Positions 7,515 to 16,223 of a stretch of 64,000 bases of DNA are shown one piece after another. Location of the stretch: the NCBI GenBank assembly GCA_030834695.1, contig JAUQXK010000144.1, forward strand, positions 1-64,000, given 5' to 3'. Each line of letters begins with the position of its first letter. Within the stretch, counting starts at the first letter, position 1. Origin of the DNA: Desulfobacterales bacterium (GTDB lineage: Bacteria; Desulfobacterota; Desulfobacteria; Desulfobacterales; SpSt-501). Below the pieces are notes generated by a model. That model did not search any database. It was not told the DNA's origin and worked only from the letters and a program-made list of their open reading frames with translations. The position numbers and the translations under genes were made by a program.

Positions 7515-8852
7515 ATGAAAGTATCAGCCAGAGCCAAGAAAACAGAAAATCGGAAAAAAAGCGGAGTGGCGGCCAAACCAGCTGCTCTGAAAAAGGCATT
7601 AAAGGAAAAATGCTCTTCGAAATCAACTCGGCCGCAACCATTGGCTGTTAGCAAGACCAAACAGCTGCGGAAGCAGGCACCTTCCAAAGGCAAAAAACCC
7701 AGCCAAGCGGTTGAAACTATCGAATCTCAAAAAACGAGTCCCAGCGAAGAGCCGCAACCTCTCAAAAAGGCCGATAAAACAGAAAAGCATGTGAAGGCTG
7801 CCAAAGCAGGCAAGTCGGCCCGGGAGATCCGAACCTCCCCGGAACAACCCGCGATGGCCGCTGCCGAAGCCGAGGCGGTTGAAAGCCCCCTGATTGAAGA
7901 TGAGACCGCTGAGGTCCCGAAAACCAAACCGCAGAAATCGCAGAAAGCCGAGAAGAAAGATAAATCGGACGATTCCGACAAAGCGCTTGTCAAGTTCGAT
8001 CCGCTGCAACGCTACCTTTCCGAGATCAGCAGATACCGATTGCTCACACGTGATGAGGAGCGTGAATACGGCCTGCGGGTGAGGGAGCAGGGCGACAAAG
8101 ATGCTGCTTATGCCCTGGTCACTGCCAATCTCAGACTCGTAGTTAAAATTGCCCTAGAATTTCAGAGGGTTTGGATGCAAAACCTTCTGGATTTGATTCA
8201 AGAGGGCAACATCGGGCTTATGCAGGCCGTCAAGAAATTCGATCCGTACAAAAACGTCAAATTTTCTTATTATGCTTCCTTTTGGATTAAAGCCTATATC
8301 TTAAAATTTATCATGGACAACTGGCGCCTGGTTAAGATCGGAACAACCCAGGGACAACGCAAGCTGTTCTTCAAGCTGAAAAAAGAAAAACAGCACCTGA
8401 TCGATCAGGGGTTCGATCCGAAACCCAAACTGCTGTCTGAGCGGCTCGGCGTTTCCGAGCGCGAAATCGTTGACATGGACCAACGCTTGGACAGTTGGGA
8501 TGTTTCACTGGATGCGCCTCTGAAGAACGATTCCGAAACCGAACGTATCGAATTCCTCAGCACCGATAACGAGTCGGTGGAAGAGCAGGTGTCGAAGAAG
8601 GAAATCGAGCTGCTCCTGCACAACAAGATCACCGAGTTCCGCAAGAAAATGACGCCGCGGGAAATCGAGATCTTCGAACTTCGGATCTTTTCAGACAATC
8701 CTGTTACTCTTCAGGAGATCGGAGATCGCTACGGAATATCGCGCGAACGGGTCCGGCAGGTTGAGAAAAACATTATTCGGAAGATGCGCGAATTTTTCAA
8801 ACGCGAAATCCCCGACTTTGCTTCCTATGCAGAAGACACCGGCATGGAGTGA
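7515..8852 (+). CDS. rpoH: RNA polymerase sigma factor, RpoH (sigma-32)-like, with long basic N-terminal extension
   Basis: 445 residues from the ATG at 7515; an upstream in-frame TTG is possible and earlier starts would run into the tRNA. Residues 1 to about 160 are low-complexity Lys/Ala/Ser/Glu-rich sequence. Residues about 165-445 form a complete sigma-70 core: region 1.2 (YLSEISRY), region 2 (NLRLVVKIA, DLIQEGNIGLMQAV, FSYYASFWIKAYI), the RpoH-box-like segment NWRLVKIGTTQGQRKLFF, region 3 and region 4 (ISRERVRQVEKN). The RpoH-like box makes a heat-shock-type factor the best guess, although deltaproteobacteria also use such factors for other stress responses. It is followed at 50 bases by the TPR lipoprotein gene, probably in one operon. 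Confidence 0.85.
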   Translation: MKVSARAKKTENRKKSGVAAKPAALKKALKEKCSSKSTRPQPLAVSKTKQLRKQAPSKGKKPSQAVETIESQKTSPSEEPQPLKKADKTEKHVKAAKAGKSAREIRTSPEQPAMAAAEAEAVESPLIEDETAEVPKTKPQKSQKAEKKDKSDDSDKALVKFDPLQRYLSEISRYRLLTRDEEREYGLRVREQGDKDAAYALVTANLRLVVKIALEFQRVWMQNLLDLIQEGNIGLMQAVKKFDPYKNVKFSYYASFWIKAYILKFIMDNWRLVKIGTTQGQRKLFFKLKKEKQHLIDQGFDPKPKLLSERLGVSEREIVDMDQRLDSWDVSLDAPLKNDSETERIEFLSTDNESVEEQVSKKEIELLLHNKITEFRKKMTPREIEIFELRIFSDNPVTLQEIGDRYGISRERVRQVEKNIIRKMREFFKREIPDFASYAEDTGME

Positions 8853-8901
8853 CACTGCCGTCCACGTGACTCTCTTCGCCCAGCCATCAGGAACACTTCC
8901 G

Positions 8902-10656
8902 ATGAAACACCAGCGAACGGCCGCCGCGGTATTGATTTGCTTTCTGTGCATGCTGACCGCGTGCGGCTACCCGACCGGAACGGTCACCCCGAGCGGGGAT
9001 GAAAAGCCCCGGACCGCCGAAGCGTCTCGGCCCCCGTTTGAAAAACCGGAAAACGAATATTTCTATTTCTTAGCGACTCAGAAAGAGCGTCGATCCGGCC
9101 ATAGCGATAAGGCGATTGTATGGCTCCAAAAGGCCATTGAAATCGATCCGGATTCATCTTACTTGCGCCGCGAGCTGGCGACCATCTTTCTCCAGAACAA
9201 GGAGGAAGACAAAGCCCTTGAGGTGCTCGACGACCTGCTGGCCAAGCACCCCGACGACATCAAAGGACTGATCCTTTATGGCGGCATTCAACAAATTCGA
9301 AAACAAAACGATGCCGCGATCCGCGCTTACGAGAAAGTGATCGATTTCGATCCTTCCCAGGAGAAAATTTATGCACTCCTCGGCGGGCTCTACCTTGAGC
9401 GCAACCAACTGGACGCAGCGCAACGGGTGTTGGATAAGCTGGTGGAGAAATTTCCGAAGTCCTATGCCGGCTATTTCCTGCTGGGTCGCGTCTATTTGGG
9501 CAAGGGGAAGCCGGCGCTGGCAGAAGCCGCCTTCCGTCGGAGTGCGGAAGCAGATCCGGAGAGCCTGGACCCGCTGTTCGAACTGCTCAAGCTGGCACGC
9601 GAACAAGGCCGGCGCGAAGAGGTCTTAAAGCTCAATCGTGAGATCCTCAACCGCGATCCAGAAAACAGTCGTGCTTTTCTCGATCTGGCGCTTTATTATC
9701 GCCAGGTCGGGATGAAACCCGAATCCGAGGAGATTCTCAAGCGTCTCGGTGAGCGCAGCCGCAGTGAATTCGAAGTCCTCCTGCAAGTGATTCAGGTGTA
9801 TGTGGACGCCAAGCGATTCGAGGACGCGTTGTACCTTGTCAACGGAATGCTACGAGCGGCGCCCGACAGTGCGGACCTGCATCATCTCAAGGGGTATAGC
9901 CTGTTCGGTCTCAAAAAAAACGCGGAAGCCCTGCCCGAATTCCGCCAGGTTACTCCGGAGTCGCGGTTCTTCCAGGATGCGGTGGTTCACATCGCCTTTA
10001 TCCTGCAGGAGCAGGGCAACGTCCAGGAGGCGATCGAACAGCTTCAGGTGATGGTCCAAAAGAATCCGGAAAACGCCGAAATGAAGTACTACCTCGCTTC
10101 GATTTATGAAGAATCCGGACGTTACGACGAAGCTGAAAACTATCTCAAACAGGCGCTGGATAAAGACCCTGACAATTCCCGGTACCTTTTCAAACTGGGA
10201 GTCGTCTACGACAAACAGAAAAAGAAGGAATCCTCTATCGAGGCCATGCGCCGCGTGATCGCCGTGGATCCCCAAAACGCCAGCGCGCTCAACTACCTGG
10301 GATACACCTACGCCGATCTTGGTCAGAACCTGGATGAAGCCGAACAGCTGATCCTGGAAGCTCTCAAATACAAGCCAAACGACGGATTTATCACCGATAG
10401 TCTGGGATGGGTTTACTATAAGAAGGGTGATTACCAGAAGGCTCTGAATTACCTAAAAAAAGCTTCTGAAATCGTCCCGGAGGACCCCGTTATCCTGGAG
10501 CACGTGGGGGATGCTTACCTAAAACTGAACGACAAGCCGAACGCCCTAAAATACTATCAGAAGTCCATGGCCAAGCGTGAGAAAGAAAAAGACAAGGACA
10601 GTGAAAAACTCAAAGAGAAAGAAGAGCTGCAGAGAAAAATTCGGCAGCTCAAGTAG
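8902..10656 (+). CDS. TPR-repeat lipoprotein
   Basis: 584 residues. Signal peptide with lipobox: the hydrophobic segment VLICFLCMLTAC ends in the Cys that would be lipidated. The ATG at 8902 is chosen because it places this signal at the N-terminus. From about residue 50 to 560 there are around 14 tetratricopeptide repeats (patterns such as YAxLG..Y...G..xxAEQ and ALNYLKKA), then a Lys/Glu-rich coiled tail. TPR lipoproteins act as scaffolds for envelope assembly complexes. The LolB-like lipoprotein gene begins only 18 bases downstream, so the pair probably acts together at the outer membrane (inference). Confidence 0.9.
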   Translation: MKHQRTAAAVLICFLCMLTACGYPTGTVTPSGDEKPRTAEASRPPFEKPENEYFYFLATQKERRSGHSDKAIVWLQKAIEIDPDSSYLRRELATIFLQNKEEDKALEVLDDLLAKHPDDIKGLILYGGIQQIRKQNDAAIRAYEKVIDFDPSQEKIYALLGGLYLERNQLDAAQRVLDKLVEKFPKSYAGYFLLGRVYLGKGKPALAEAAFRRSAEADPESLDPLFELLKLAREQGRREEVLKLNREILNRDPENSRAFLDLALYYRQVGMKPESEEILKRLGERSRSEFEVLLQVIQVYVDAKRFEDALYLVNGMLRAAPDSADLHHLKGYSLFGLKKNAEALPEFRQVTPESRFFQDAVVHIAFILQEQGNVQEAIEQLQVMVQKNPENAEMKYYLASIYEESGRYDEAENYLKQALDKDPDNSRYLFKLGVVYDKQKKKESSIEAMRRVIAVDPQNASALNYLGYTYADLGQNLDEAEQLILEALKYKPNDGFITDSLGWVYYKKGDYQKALNYLKKASEIVPEDPVILEHVGDAYLKLNDKPNALKYYQKSMAKREKEKDKDSEKLKEKEELQRKIRQLK

Positions 10657-10674
10657 GGCGGCGGCGAGGGGACG

Positions 10675-11487
10675 ATGAGCGCAATCCGATTTCTAAATAG
10701 CTTCTTGGTGCGATGGATGGTGGTTGGGGTGTTGATTCTCGCGGCGTTGATGCCGACCGGCTGCGCGACCCTGCCCGAGCCTGCGGAGGGGCCTGCCGCC
10801 GCCATCGACAGCGCGGAAGCCCGGGCGGTTTTGGAACGGCTGCAGCAGACCAACGAAAAGCTCCGAAACTTCAAAGGCATTGGACGGCTGACGATCAAGC
10901 GAGACGGGAAGATCCAGATGGATGAGCGGGTGGCCTGGATCGGCTCCGATCCGCTGCGGCTCAGCGTGGTGCTCTTCGCGTCTGGTTTTCCGGCCGTTCG
11001 CATGGCGAGCGACGGCGAATGGCTGTACTACCAGGACGGCCAGGAGCCGGGGCTGCCGGTCAAAAAGATCCGATCCAGTGACCCGGACTTCGATCGGCTA
11101 TTGTCCATTCCGATTCAGGCCAGTGACATCCTTGCGCTCTTGCGCGGACGCATACCGATCCGGGAGCACCGCGTGGCGCGGCTGCAGCCGGTTGCGTCCG
11201 GAGACGGGTATGTTCTCTTGCTAGATCGAATCTGGGGTGCGCATCAGAAAATTTTTCTGGATGAACGGAAGACCGAGGTCCGACAGGTCGAGGTATACGA
11301 CATGTCCGGGAGCATGGTCTTCCAGGCAAACTTCCTTGAAATGCAACTAGTCGACGGCTACCGGGTGCCCAGCCGCCTGGTGGTCAGCAATTATCAGACC
11401 AAGGCCCAGGTTCAATTGGTGGTCGAAAAATACTGGGCCGACATCCCGGTCACCCCGTCCATGTTCGTGCTGGAGTCGCCGGGCTGA
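10675..11487 (+). CDS. LolB-like outer-membrane lipoprotein
   Basis: 270 residues. Signal peptide with hydrophobic stretch [15 protein letters not shown], lipobox Cys at about residue 30. The mature part begins with a helix ([23 protein letters not shown]) and continues as alternating beta strands, the pattern of the LolA/LolB/DUF4292 incomplete beta-barrel fold that binds lipids or lipoproteins. The pattern [21 protein letters not shown] near the end is also typical. Direct proof of LolB activity is absent because the family is diverse. It is tightly linked to the TPR lipoprotein upstream and to der 26 bases downstream. Confidence 0.7.
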   Translation: MSAIRFLNSFLVRWMVVGVLILAALMPTGCATLPEPAEGPAAAIDSAEARAVLERLQQTNEKLRNFKGIGRLTIKRDGKIQMDERVAWIGSDPLRLSVVLFASGFPAVRMASDGEWLYYQDGQEPGLPVKKIRSSDPDFDRLLSIPIQASDILALLRGRIPIREHRVARLQPVASGDGYVLLLDRIWGAHQKIFLDERKTEVRQVEVYDMSGSMVFQANFLEMQLVDGYRVPSRLVVSNYQTKAQVQLVVEKYWADIPVTPSMFVLESPG

Positions 11488-11513
11488 TCGCAGCAGCGCA
11501 TTCCCTCAAACCC

Positions 11514-12845
11514 ATGAACCCCATCGTCGCGATCATAGGCCGACCCAATGTCGGCAAATCAACTCTTTTCAACCGAATAACGCGGACCCAGGACGCCCTG
11601 GTGGACGACGTCCCGGGGGTGACGCGCGACCGGCATTACGGCAGCGCGAGTTGGAACGAGATCGACTTCACGGTGGTCGACACGGGCGGCTTTGCCGATG
11701 TCGATGATTTTTCTGCCGAGATCCGCGTCCAGATTGACCAAGCGATCAACGAAGCCGATGCCATCTTGTTCGTCCTGGACGGGCGAGCCGGGCTTTCGCC
11801 GTTCGATCGGGATCTGCTCGACATCCTGCGGGGTATCCGCAAACCCGTACTCTATGCCGTGAACAAGATCGACGGTCCGGAGCAGGAGGTCCTGCTGGCG
11901 GATTTTTTCCGGTTGGGGCTGGGAACGCTGTACCCCGTTTCGGCCGAGCATCGCTATGGGCTGAACGATTTCCTTGATGCGCTCGTGGCGGCGTTGCCGC
12001 CGGCAGAGACGCCAGCCTCATCGGAAGACGATCCGGCTATTATCCGGATCGCTATCGTCGGGCGGCCGAACGTTGGAAAATCTTCGCTGATCAACTGTAT
12101 TCTTGGTGAAAATCGGTTAGTGGTCAGCTCCCGGCCCGGGACCACCCGCGACGCCATCGACACCTTCCATCAGCACCGGGACCGGTCTTATTTGCTCATC
12201 GATACGGCCGGCATCCGGCGCAAGGGGCGGGTGTCGCAAAAACTCGAAAAGTTTTCGGTGATCAAGGCGCTGCGCAGCCTTGAGCGTTGCGATGTCGCCG
12301 TCGTCGTCATGGATGCTGAGGAAGGCGTCACGGATCAAGACCTCGCCGTCGCCGGATATGCGTACGAAAGGGGCTGCGGCTGTGTGTTGGTGATCAACAA
12401 GTGGGATCTGGCCGAATCCAGCGGCCTTCGTGAAAATAAGCTGATCGACGATTTGCGGTTCAAGGCCAAGTTTCTCAGTTTTGCCCCGGTATTGACGGTG
12501 TCCGCCCGCACCGGCCGCAGAGTAAATCGAATTTTCAGTATGGTGAACACCGTCTACGATCAGTTCGAACAACGAATCGGAACCGGGAAATTGAACCGGA
12601 TCCTCGAGACCGCAACCCAGAAAAACCCTCCTCCGTTGCTCCGCGGCCGGCCGGTTAAATTCTATTACACTGCGCAAGTATCCGCCAAACCGCCGACGAT
12701 ATTATTCTTCGTGAACTATCCTCAAGCAGTGCATTTCTCCTACAAGCGTTATCTGCTCAACCAGATCCGCGAGCAGACCGGTCTGGACAAGACCCCCATT
12801 CGCTTGATCTTCCGGGAGCGCGAGCGCCGGGAAACAAAGGGCTGA
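11514..12845 (+). CDS. der: Ribosome biogenesis GTPase Der (EngA)
   Basis: 443 residues, normal length. Two tandem Era-like GTPase domains are seen, each with a P-loop GRPNVGKS (about residues 8 and 184), a switch sequence ([10 protein letters not shown] and [10 protein letters not shown]), DTGG/DTAG and NKID/NKWD motifs. They are followed by the C-terminal KH-like domain (about 355-440) with the RPVKFYY segment. Der is essential for 50S subunit assembly. The ribosome site is weak. The gene follows the lipoprotein genes closely and probably shares their transcript. Confidence 0.97.
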   Translation: MNPIVAIIGRPNVGKSTLFNRITRTQDALVDDVPGVTRDRHYGSASWNEIDFTVVDTGGFADVDDFSAEIRVQIDQAINEADAILFVLDGRAGLSPFDRDLLDILRGIRKPVLYAVNKIDGPEQEVLLADFFRLGLGTLYPVSAEHRYGLNDFLDALVAALPPAETPASSEDDPAIIRIAIVGRPNVGKSSLINCILGENRLVVSSRPGTTRDAIDTFHQHRDRSYLLIDTAGIRRKGRVSQKLEKFSVIKALRSLERCDVAVVVMDAEEGVTDQDLAVAGYAYERGCGCVLVINKWDLAESSGLRENKLIDDLRFKAKFLSFAPVLTVSARTGRRVNRIFSMVNTVYDQFEQRIGTGKLNRILETATQKNPPPLLRGRPVKFYYTAQVSAKPPTILFFVNYPQAVHFSYKRYLLNQIREQTGLDKTPIRLIFRERERRETKG

Positions 12846-12930
12846 GCAATGAACACGGAGGACTGAGCAGCGGGTTCGCACCAGCCGTTTTTTCTCTTTC
12901 GGTTCTCAGCCCTCAGCCCGGATTGGATTC

Positions 12931-14277
12931 ATGGATCTCTTCGACTATCATAGCCAAACGGACCGTGAGGGACAGCGGCCCCTGGCCGAACGCATGCGGC
13001 CCCGGCGGCTGGCTGAGTTCGTCGGCCAGCTGCAGGTGGTCGGGGAGGGTTCGCTGGTCCGCCTGGCGGCGGAGCAGGACCGCGTCTTTTCCATGATCCT
13101 GTGGGGCCCCCCGGGGTGCGGCAAAACCACCCTGGCGCGGATCATCGCCGCCGACACCCGGTCGCATTTCGTGCATTTTTCAGCCGTGCTCTCCGGGGTT
13201 AAGGAGATTCGGGCCGTAATCGAGGCGGCGCGCGAGCAACAACGGCTTCACCGCCGGCGCACCGTGCTCTTCGTCGACGAGATTCATCGCTTCAACAAGG
13301 CCCAGCAGGATGCATTTCTCCATCACGTGGAAAGCGGTCTGATCACGCTGATCGGCGCCACCACCGAGAATCCGTCCTTCGAGGTGATCGCGCCCCTGTT
13401 GTCCCGTTGCCGGGTGATGACCCTGAATCGCCTGACCGATGAGGACCTGGCCGTTATTGTGACCCAAGCGGTGAAAGACGAGGAACGCGGACTCGGGCGG
13501 ATGCGATTGATCCTGGAAGACGAGGCGCTGGCGGCGATCGTGCGCCTCGCCGACGGTGATGCCCGCTCGGCCTTGAACAGCCTGGAGGCCGCCGCATCCC
13601 TGGCCGGGGCCGGAACGGACCCAGCGGTGCGCATCACTATGGCCCATGTGCAGCAGGCCGTGCAGAAAAAAGCCCTACTTTACGACAAGTCCGGTGAATC
13701 GCATTACAATCTGATTTCCGCCTTGCACAAGAGTCTGCGCGGCAGCGACCCGGATGCCGCTCTCTACTGGTTGGCACGCATGCTTTCGGCCGGCGAGGAC
13801 GCGTTCTACATCGCACGGCGCATGGTGCGGTTTGCCTCCGAGGACATCGGCAATGCCGATCCCCTGGCCCTAGGATTGGCCATGGAGGCCATGGAGGCCT
13901 ACCGGTTTCTGGGTGCTCCCGAGGGGGAATTGGCCCTGGCCCAGGCTGCCGTTTATCTCGCTACGGCTCCCAAGAGCAACAGCATCTACCGCGCATACGG
14001 CGATGTTCAGGCAGCGGTCGCCTCAGCCGGATCCCTGCCGGTGCCGTTGCATATTCGCAATGCCCCAACGGCGCTGATGAAGGACCTCGGCTACGGGCGG
14101 GGCTATCAATACGCCCATGATTTCAAGGAGGCCTATGCCCCCCAGGACTATCTGCCGGAGGATTTGAAGGGTCGAGTCTTCTATCGCCCGTCGGACCGAG
14201 GCTACGAGAAGACGGTCAAGGAACGCCTGGACCGATGGCGCCAGCTGCGGCGCAAGGCCGGCGACGGCGATGCGTGA
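12931..14277 (+). CDS. rarA: Replication-associated recombination ATPase RarA (MgsA/WRNIP1 family)
   Basis: 448 residues. N-terminal AAA+ domain with Walker A GPPGCGKTTLAR (about residues 56-67), Walker B VLFVDEIHR, sensor 1 IGATTENPSF and the arginine-finger region LLSRCRV. It is followed by the lid and the RarA-specific C-terminal tetramerisation region (AADxxRFASEDIGxAD-like VRFASEDIGNAD, then YRAY and YKYAHD-like YQYAHDF). The family acts at stalled replication forks with SSB. The gene lies 85 bases after der. Confidence 0.96.
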   Translation: MDLFDYHSQTDREGQRPLAERMRPRRLAEFVGQLQVVGEGSLVRLAAEQDRVFSMILWGPPGCGKTTLARIIAADTRSHFVHFSAVLSGVKEIRAVIEAAREQQRLHRRRTVLFVDEIHRFNKAQQDAFLHHVESGLITLIGATTENPSFEVIAPLLSRCRVMTLNRLTDEDLAVIVTQAVKDEERGLGRMRLILEDEALAAIVRLADGDARSALNSLEAAASLAGAGTDPAVRITMAHVQQAVQKKALLYDKSGESHYNLISALHKSLRGSDPDAALYWLARMLSAGEDAFYIARRMVRFASEDIGNADPLALGLAMEAMEAYRFLGAPEGELALAQAAVYLATAPKSNSIYRAYGDVQAAVASAGSLPVPLHIRNAPTALMKDLGYGRGYQYAHDFKEAYAPQDYLPEDLKGRVFYRPSDRGYEKTVKERLDRWRQLRRKAGDGDA

Positions 14278-14445
14278 CAGACAAAAGTGAACCGCATTGA
14301 CCCCGGCGTTGCAGGTGTGGTATAGGTGGCCTCTAATCGGAAGCAGAATTTTTTAAATGAAAATAGATAATTCAAACTGTTAGCGAACCCATCAAGCAAT
14401 AGCCGGCAACCAAAATCATAAGTGCTCCGGCAGGGAGGAAAAGCG

Positions 14446-15732
14446 ATGAGAGAGGCTGTGATTGTCAGTGGTGCGAGAACTGCGATAGGAGGATTCGGCG
14501 GCGCCCTCAAAGACGTTTCGGCGATTGACCTGGCCGCCCTGGTGATCAGAGAAACCCTCAAGCGTGCCAACCTTCGGCCCGCGGCAAGCCCGGCGATGAA
14601 AGACGCCGCTCCGGCCGCACTCAAGGAACAGGGGCTGATCGAGCTGGAAATGAAGGCCGGCGCCTGGAATGGTGATGCGCAACCAGTGGCCGTGGACGAA
14701 GTCATCATGGGCAACGTGCTGCAGGCTTCTCAGGGGCAAAACCCAGCGCGGCAAGCGGTTATTCGCGCCGGGCTGTCCAAGGAGACTCCGGCCGCGACCG
14801 TCAACAAGGTGTGCGGTTCCGGATTGAAGACCATTGCCATGGGGGCCGCCGCGATCATGACCGGTCAAGCCGAAGTCGTGGTAGCCGGTGGAATGGAAAA
14901 CATGAGCCTGGCGCCCATGGCGATGCCCAAAGCGCGCTGGGGCTACCGCATGGAGCTCACCGGCAAGGGCGAAGTGTTGGACTTGATGGTCTTCGATGGC
15001 CTTTACGAGATTTTTTATGGCTACCACATGGGGGTTACGGCTGAAAATATCGCCGGACTCTACAAGATCAGCCGAGCCGAACAGGATGAACTTGGCGTGC
15101 TGAGCCATCAGCGTGCGCGGGCCGCCATCACCGGAGGCCTATTCACAGAGGAGATCGTTCCCGTGGTCATCAAGGACCGCAAGGGCGATATTGTGTTCAA
15201 CATCGACGAGCGGCCCATGGACACCAGCATCGAGAAAATGGCCAAGCTCCGACCGGCCTTCAAGTCCGACGGAACCGTCACGGCGGGCAACGCCTCGGGC
15301 ATCAACGACGGGGCGGCTGCGGTCCTCATGATGAGCGCCGAGGAAGCCAAGCGGATGGGACTCACGCCGTTCGCCAAGGTCAAAGCCTTTGCCGCCGGCG
15401 CGCTGGATCCGGCCTACATGGGGCTCGGGCCGGTTCCGGCCGTGAAGAAAGCGCTGAAGGCCGCTGGGATGAGCTTGAAGGATATCGACATGATCGAGCT
15501 GAACGAGGCCTTTGCGGCCCAGGCGATCGGCTGCATGCGGGAGCTGGGCTTGCCGAACGACCGGCCCAACGAGCTTGGGAGCGGCATTTCGCTGGGGCAT
15601 CCGATCGGCGCTACCGGCGCGCGGCAGATGGTGACGGCCATTCATCACATGCGTCGCAAGAACTACCGCACGGGGCTGATCACCATGTGCATCGGCGGCG
15701 GCATGGGGATGGCCATGATCATCGAGCGTTGA
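14446..15732 (+). CDS. Acetyl-CoA C-acetyltransferase (thiolase)
   Basis: 428 residues. The ATG at 14446 has GGGAGG ten bases upstream, so it is preferred over the frame eight codons longer. The protein condenses or cleaves acyl-CoA in fatty-acid, acetoacetyl-CoA or aromatic-acid metabolism. Active-site motifs are KVCGSGLK (nucleophilic Cys at about 123), GHPIGATGAR (His, about 385) and CIGGGMG (second Cys, about 416). The first Cys normally lies near residue 90. Here an extra segment of about 33 residues, rich in Ala, Glu and Lys, is inserted at about 45-82 between the first helix and the usual VDEVIMGN. No other beta-oxidation gene is adjacent, so the physiological substrate is unclear. Confidence 0.93.
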   Translation: MREAVIVSGARTAIGGFGGALKDVSAIDLAALVIRETLKRANLRPAASPAMKDAAPAALKEQGLIELEMKAGAWNGDAQPVAVDEVIMGNVLQASQGQNPARQAVIRAGLSKETPAATVNKVCGSGLKTIAMGAAAIMTGQAEVVVAGGMENMSLAPMAMPKARWGYRMELTGKGEVLDLMVFDGLYEIFYGYHMGVTAENIAGLYKISRAEQDELGVLSHQRARAAITGGLFTEEIVPVVIKDRKGDIVFNIDERPMDTSIEKMAKLRPAFKSDGTVTAGNASGINDGAAAVLMMSAEEAKRMGLTPFAKVKAFAAGALDPAYMGLGPVPAVKKALKAAGMSLKDIDMIELNEAFAAQAIGCMRELGLPNDRPNELGSGISLGHPIGATGARQMVTAIHHMRRKNYRTGLITMCIGGGMGMAMIIER

Positions 15733-15750
15733 TGCGGCGCCCGCTTCTGT

Positions 15751-15779
15751 TTGACAATTTTTCTTTACATGAATTGTAA
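15751..15779 (+). promoter_or_regulatory. Sigma-70-type promoter before a small membrane-protein gene
   Basis: A perfect TTGACA (15751-15756) is followed after 17 bases by TTGTAA (15774-15779, weak -10). A short palindrome TTACA-TGAAT-TGTAA overlaps the -10 area. Transcription would begin about 40 bases before the 51-residue ORF. Confidence 0.4.
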
Positions 15780-15782
15780 ATA

Positions 15783-15800
15783 TTGCTAATCGGTTAGCAA
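15783..15800. promoter_or_regulatory. Inverted repeat, possible operator
   Basis: TTGCTAA (15783-15789) and TTAGCAA (15794-15800) form a perfect seven-base inverted repeat with a four-base centre, just downstream of the predicted promoter and about 25 bases before the small membrane-protein start. This is a typical position for a repressor site; no regulator is identified. Confidence 0.35.
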
Positions 15801-15825
15801 CGAATTCAAAAAAGGGGATGGTCGC

Positions 15826-15981
15826 ATGGATGTCGCCCGGAAGCTGGGAATTCTGGTGTTTTGTGCAGTTCCCGCCATTGTCGGTGGCGGTGTCGTTTAC
15901 TATACGTTTCACTCATTGACCGCAGTCTTCATATATGAGGTCATGCTTTTGCTGGGAGCCGGCGCGTTCGTCAGCAGGTAG
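15826..15981 (+). CDS. Small membrane protein, 51 residues
   Basis: A short frame MDVARKLGILVF...ending in SR. It has an AGGGG ribosome site about nine bases before the ATG, a predicted promoter and an inverted repeat upstream, and a strong hairpin 32 bases after the stop. Two hydrophobic helices (about residues 7-26 and 31-49) make a membrane hairpin. No family is recognised. The ordered set of promoter, ribosome site, frame and terminator supports a real gene. Confidence 0.55.
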   Translation: MDVARKLGILVFCAVPAIVGGGVVYYTFHSLTAVFIYEVMLLLGAGAFVSR

Positions 15982-16012
15982 GCCTGCCACTCCCTGACCT
16001 GTCTCGTTGCGT

Positions 16013-16065
16013 CGCCACGGCGGCCGGGACCCGTGCGGGAGCCCAGGCGCCGTGGCGTGTTTTAT
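16013..16065 (+). terminator. Hairpin, probable terminator of the small membrane-protein gene
   Basis: CGCCACGGCG (16013-16022) pairs perfectly with CGCCGTGGCG (16048-16057); the 25-base loop is itself GC-rich and can fold. The stem is followed by TGTTTTATT. It lies between the 51-residue ORF and gyrA. Confidence 0.6.
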
Positions 16066-16223
16066 TGACCCTCAGCAACGATGCCGTTCAGCGGCCTCTT
16101 CCGGAATTCCGCTCCGCGCCCGTGATGCCGTGCATCGAATCCGCTTTCCGCCGGCACGATCGAGAACCGCCGACCGATAACCCTTAGCCCATTAGGATTC
16201 GAGCAGAGAGGATTCAGATTCAG

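Noticed and set aside
12846-12930. Possible hairpin with T-run between der and rarA
   Set aside because: Pairing is weak and irregular, so no terminator was called.
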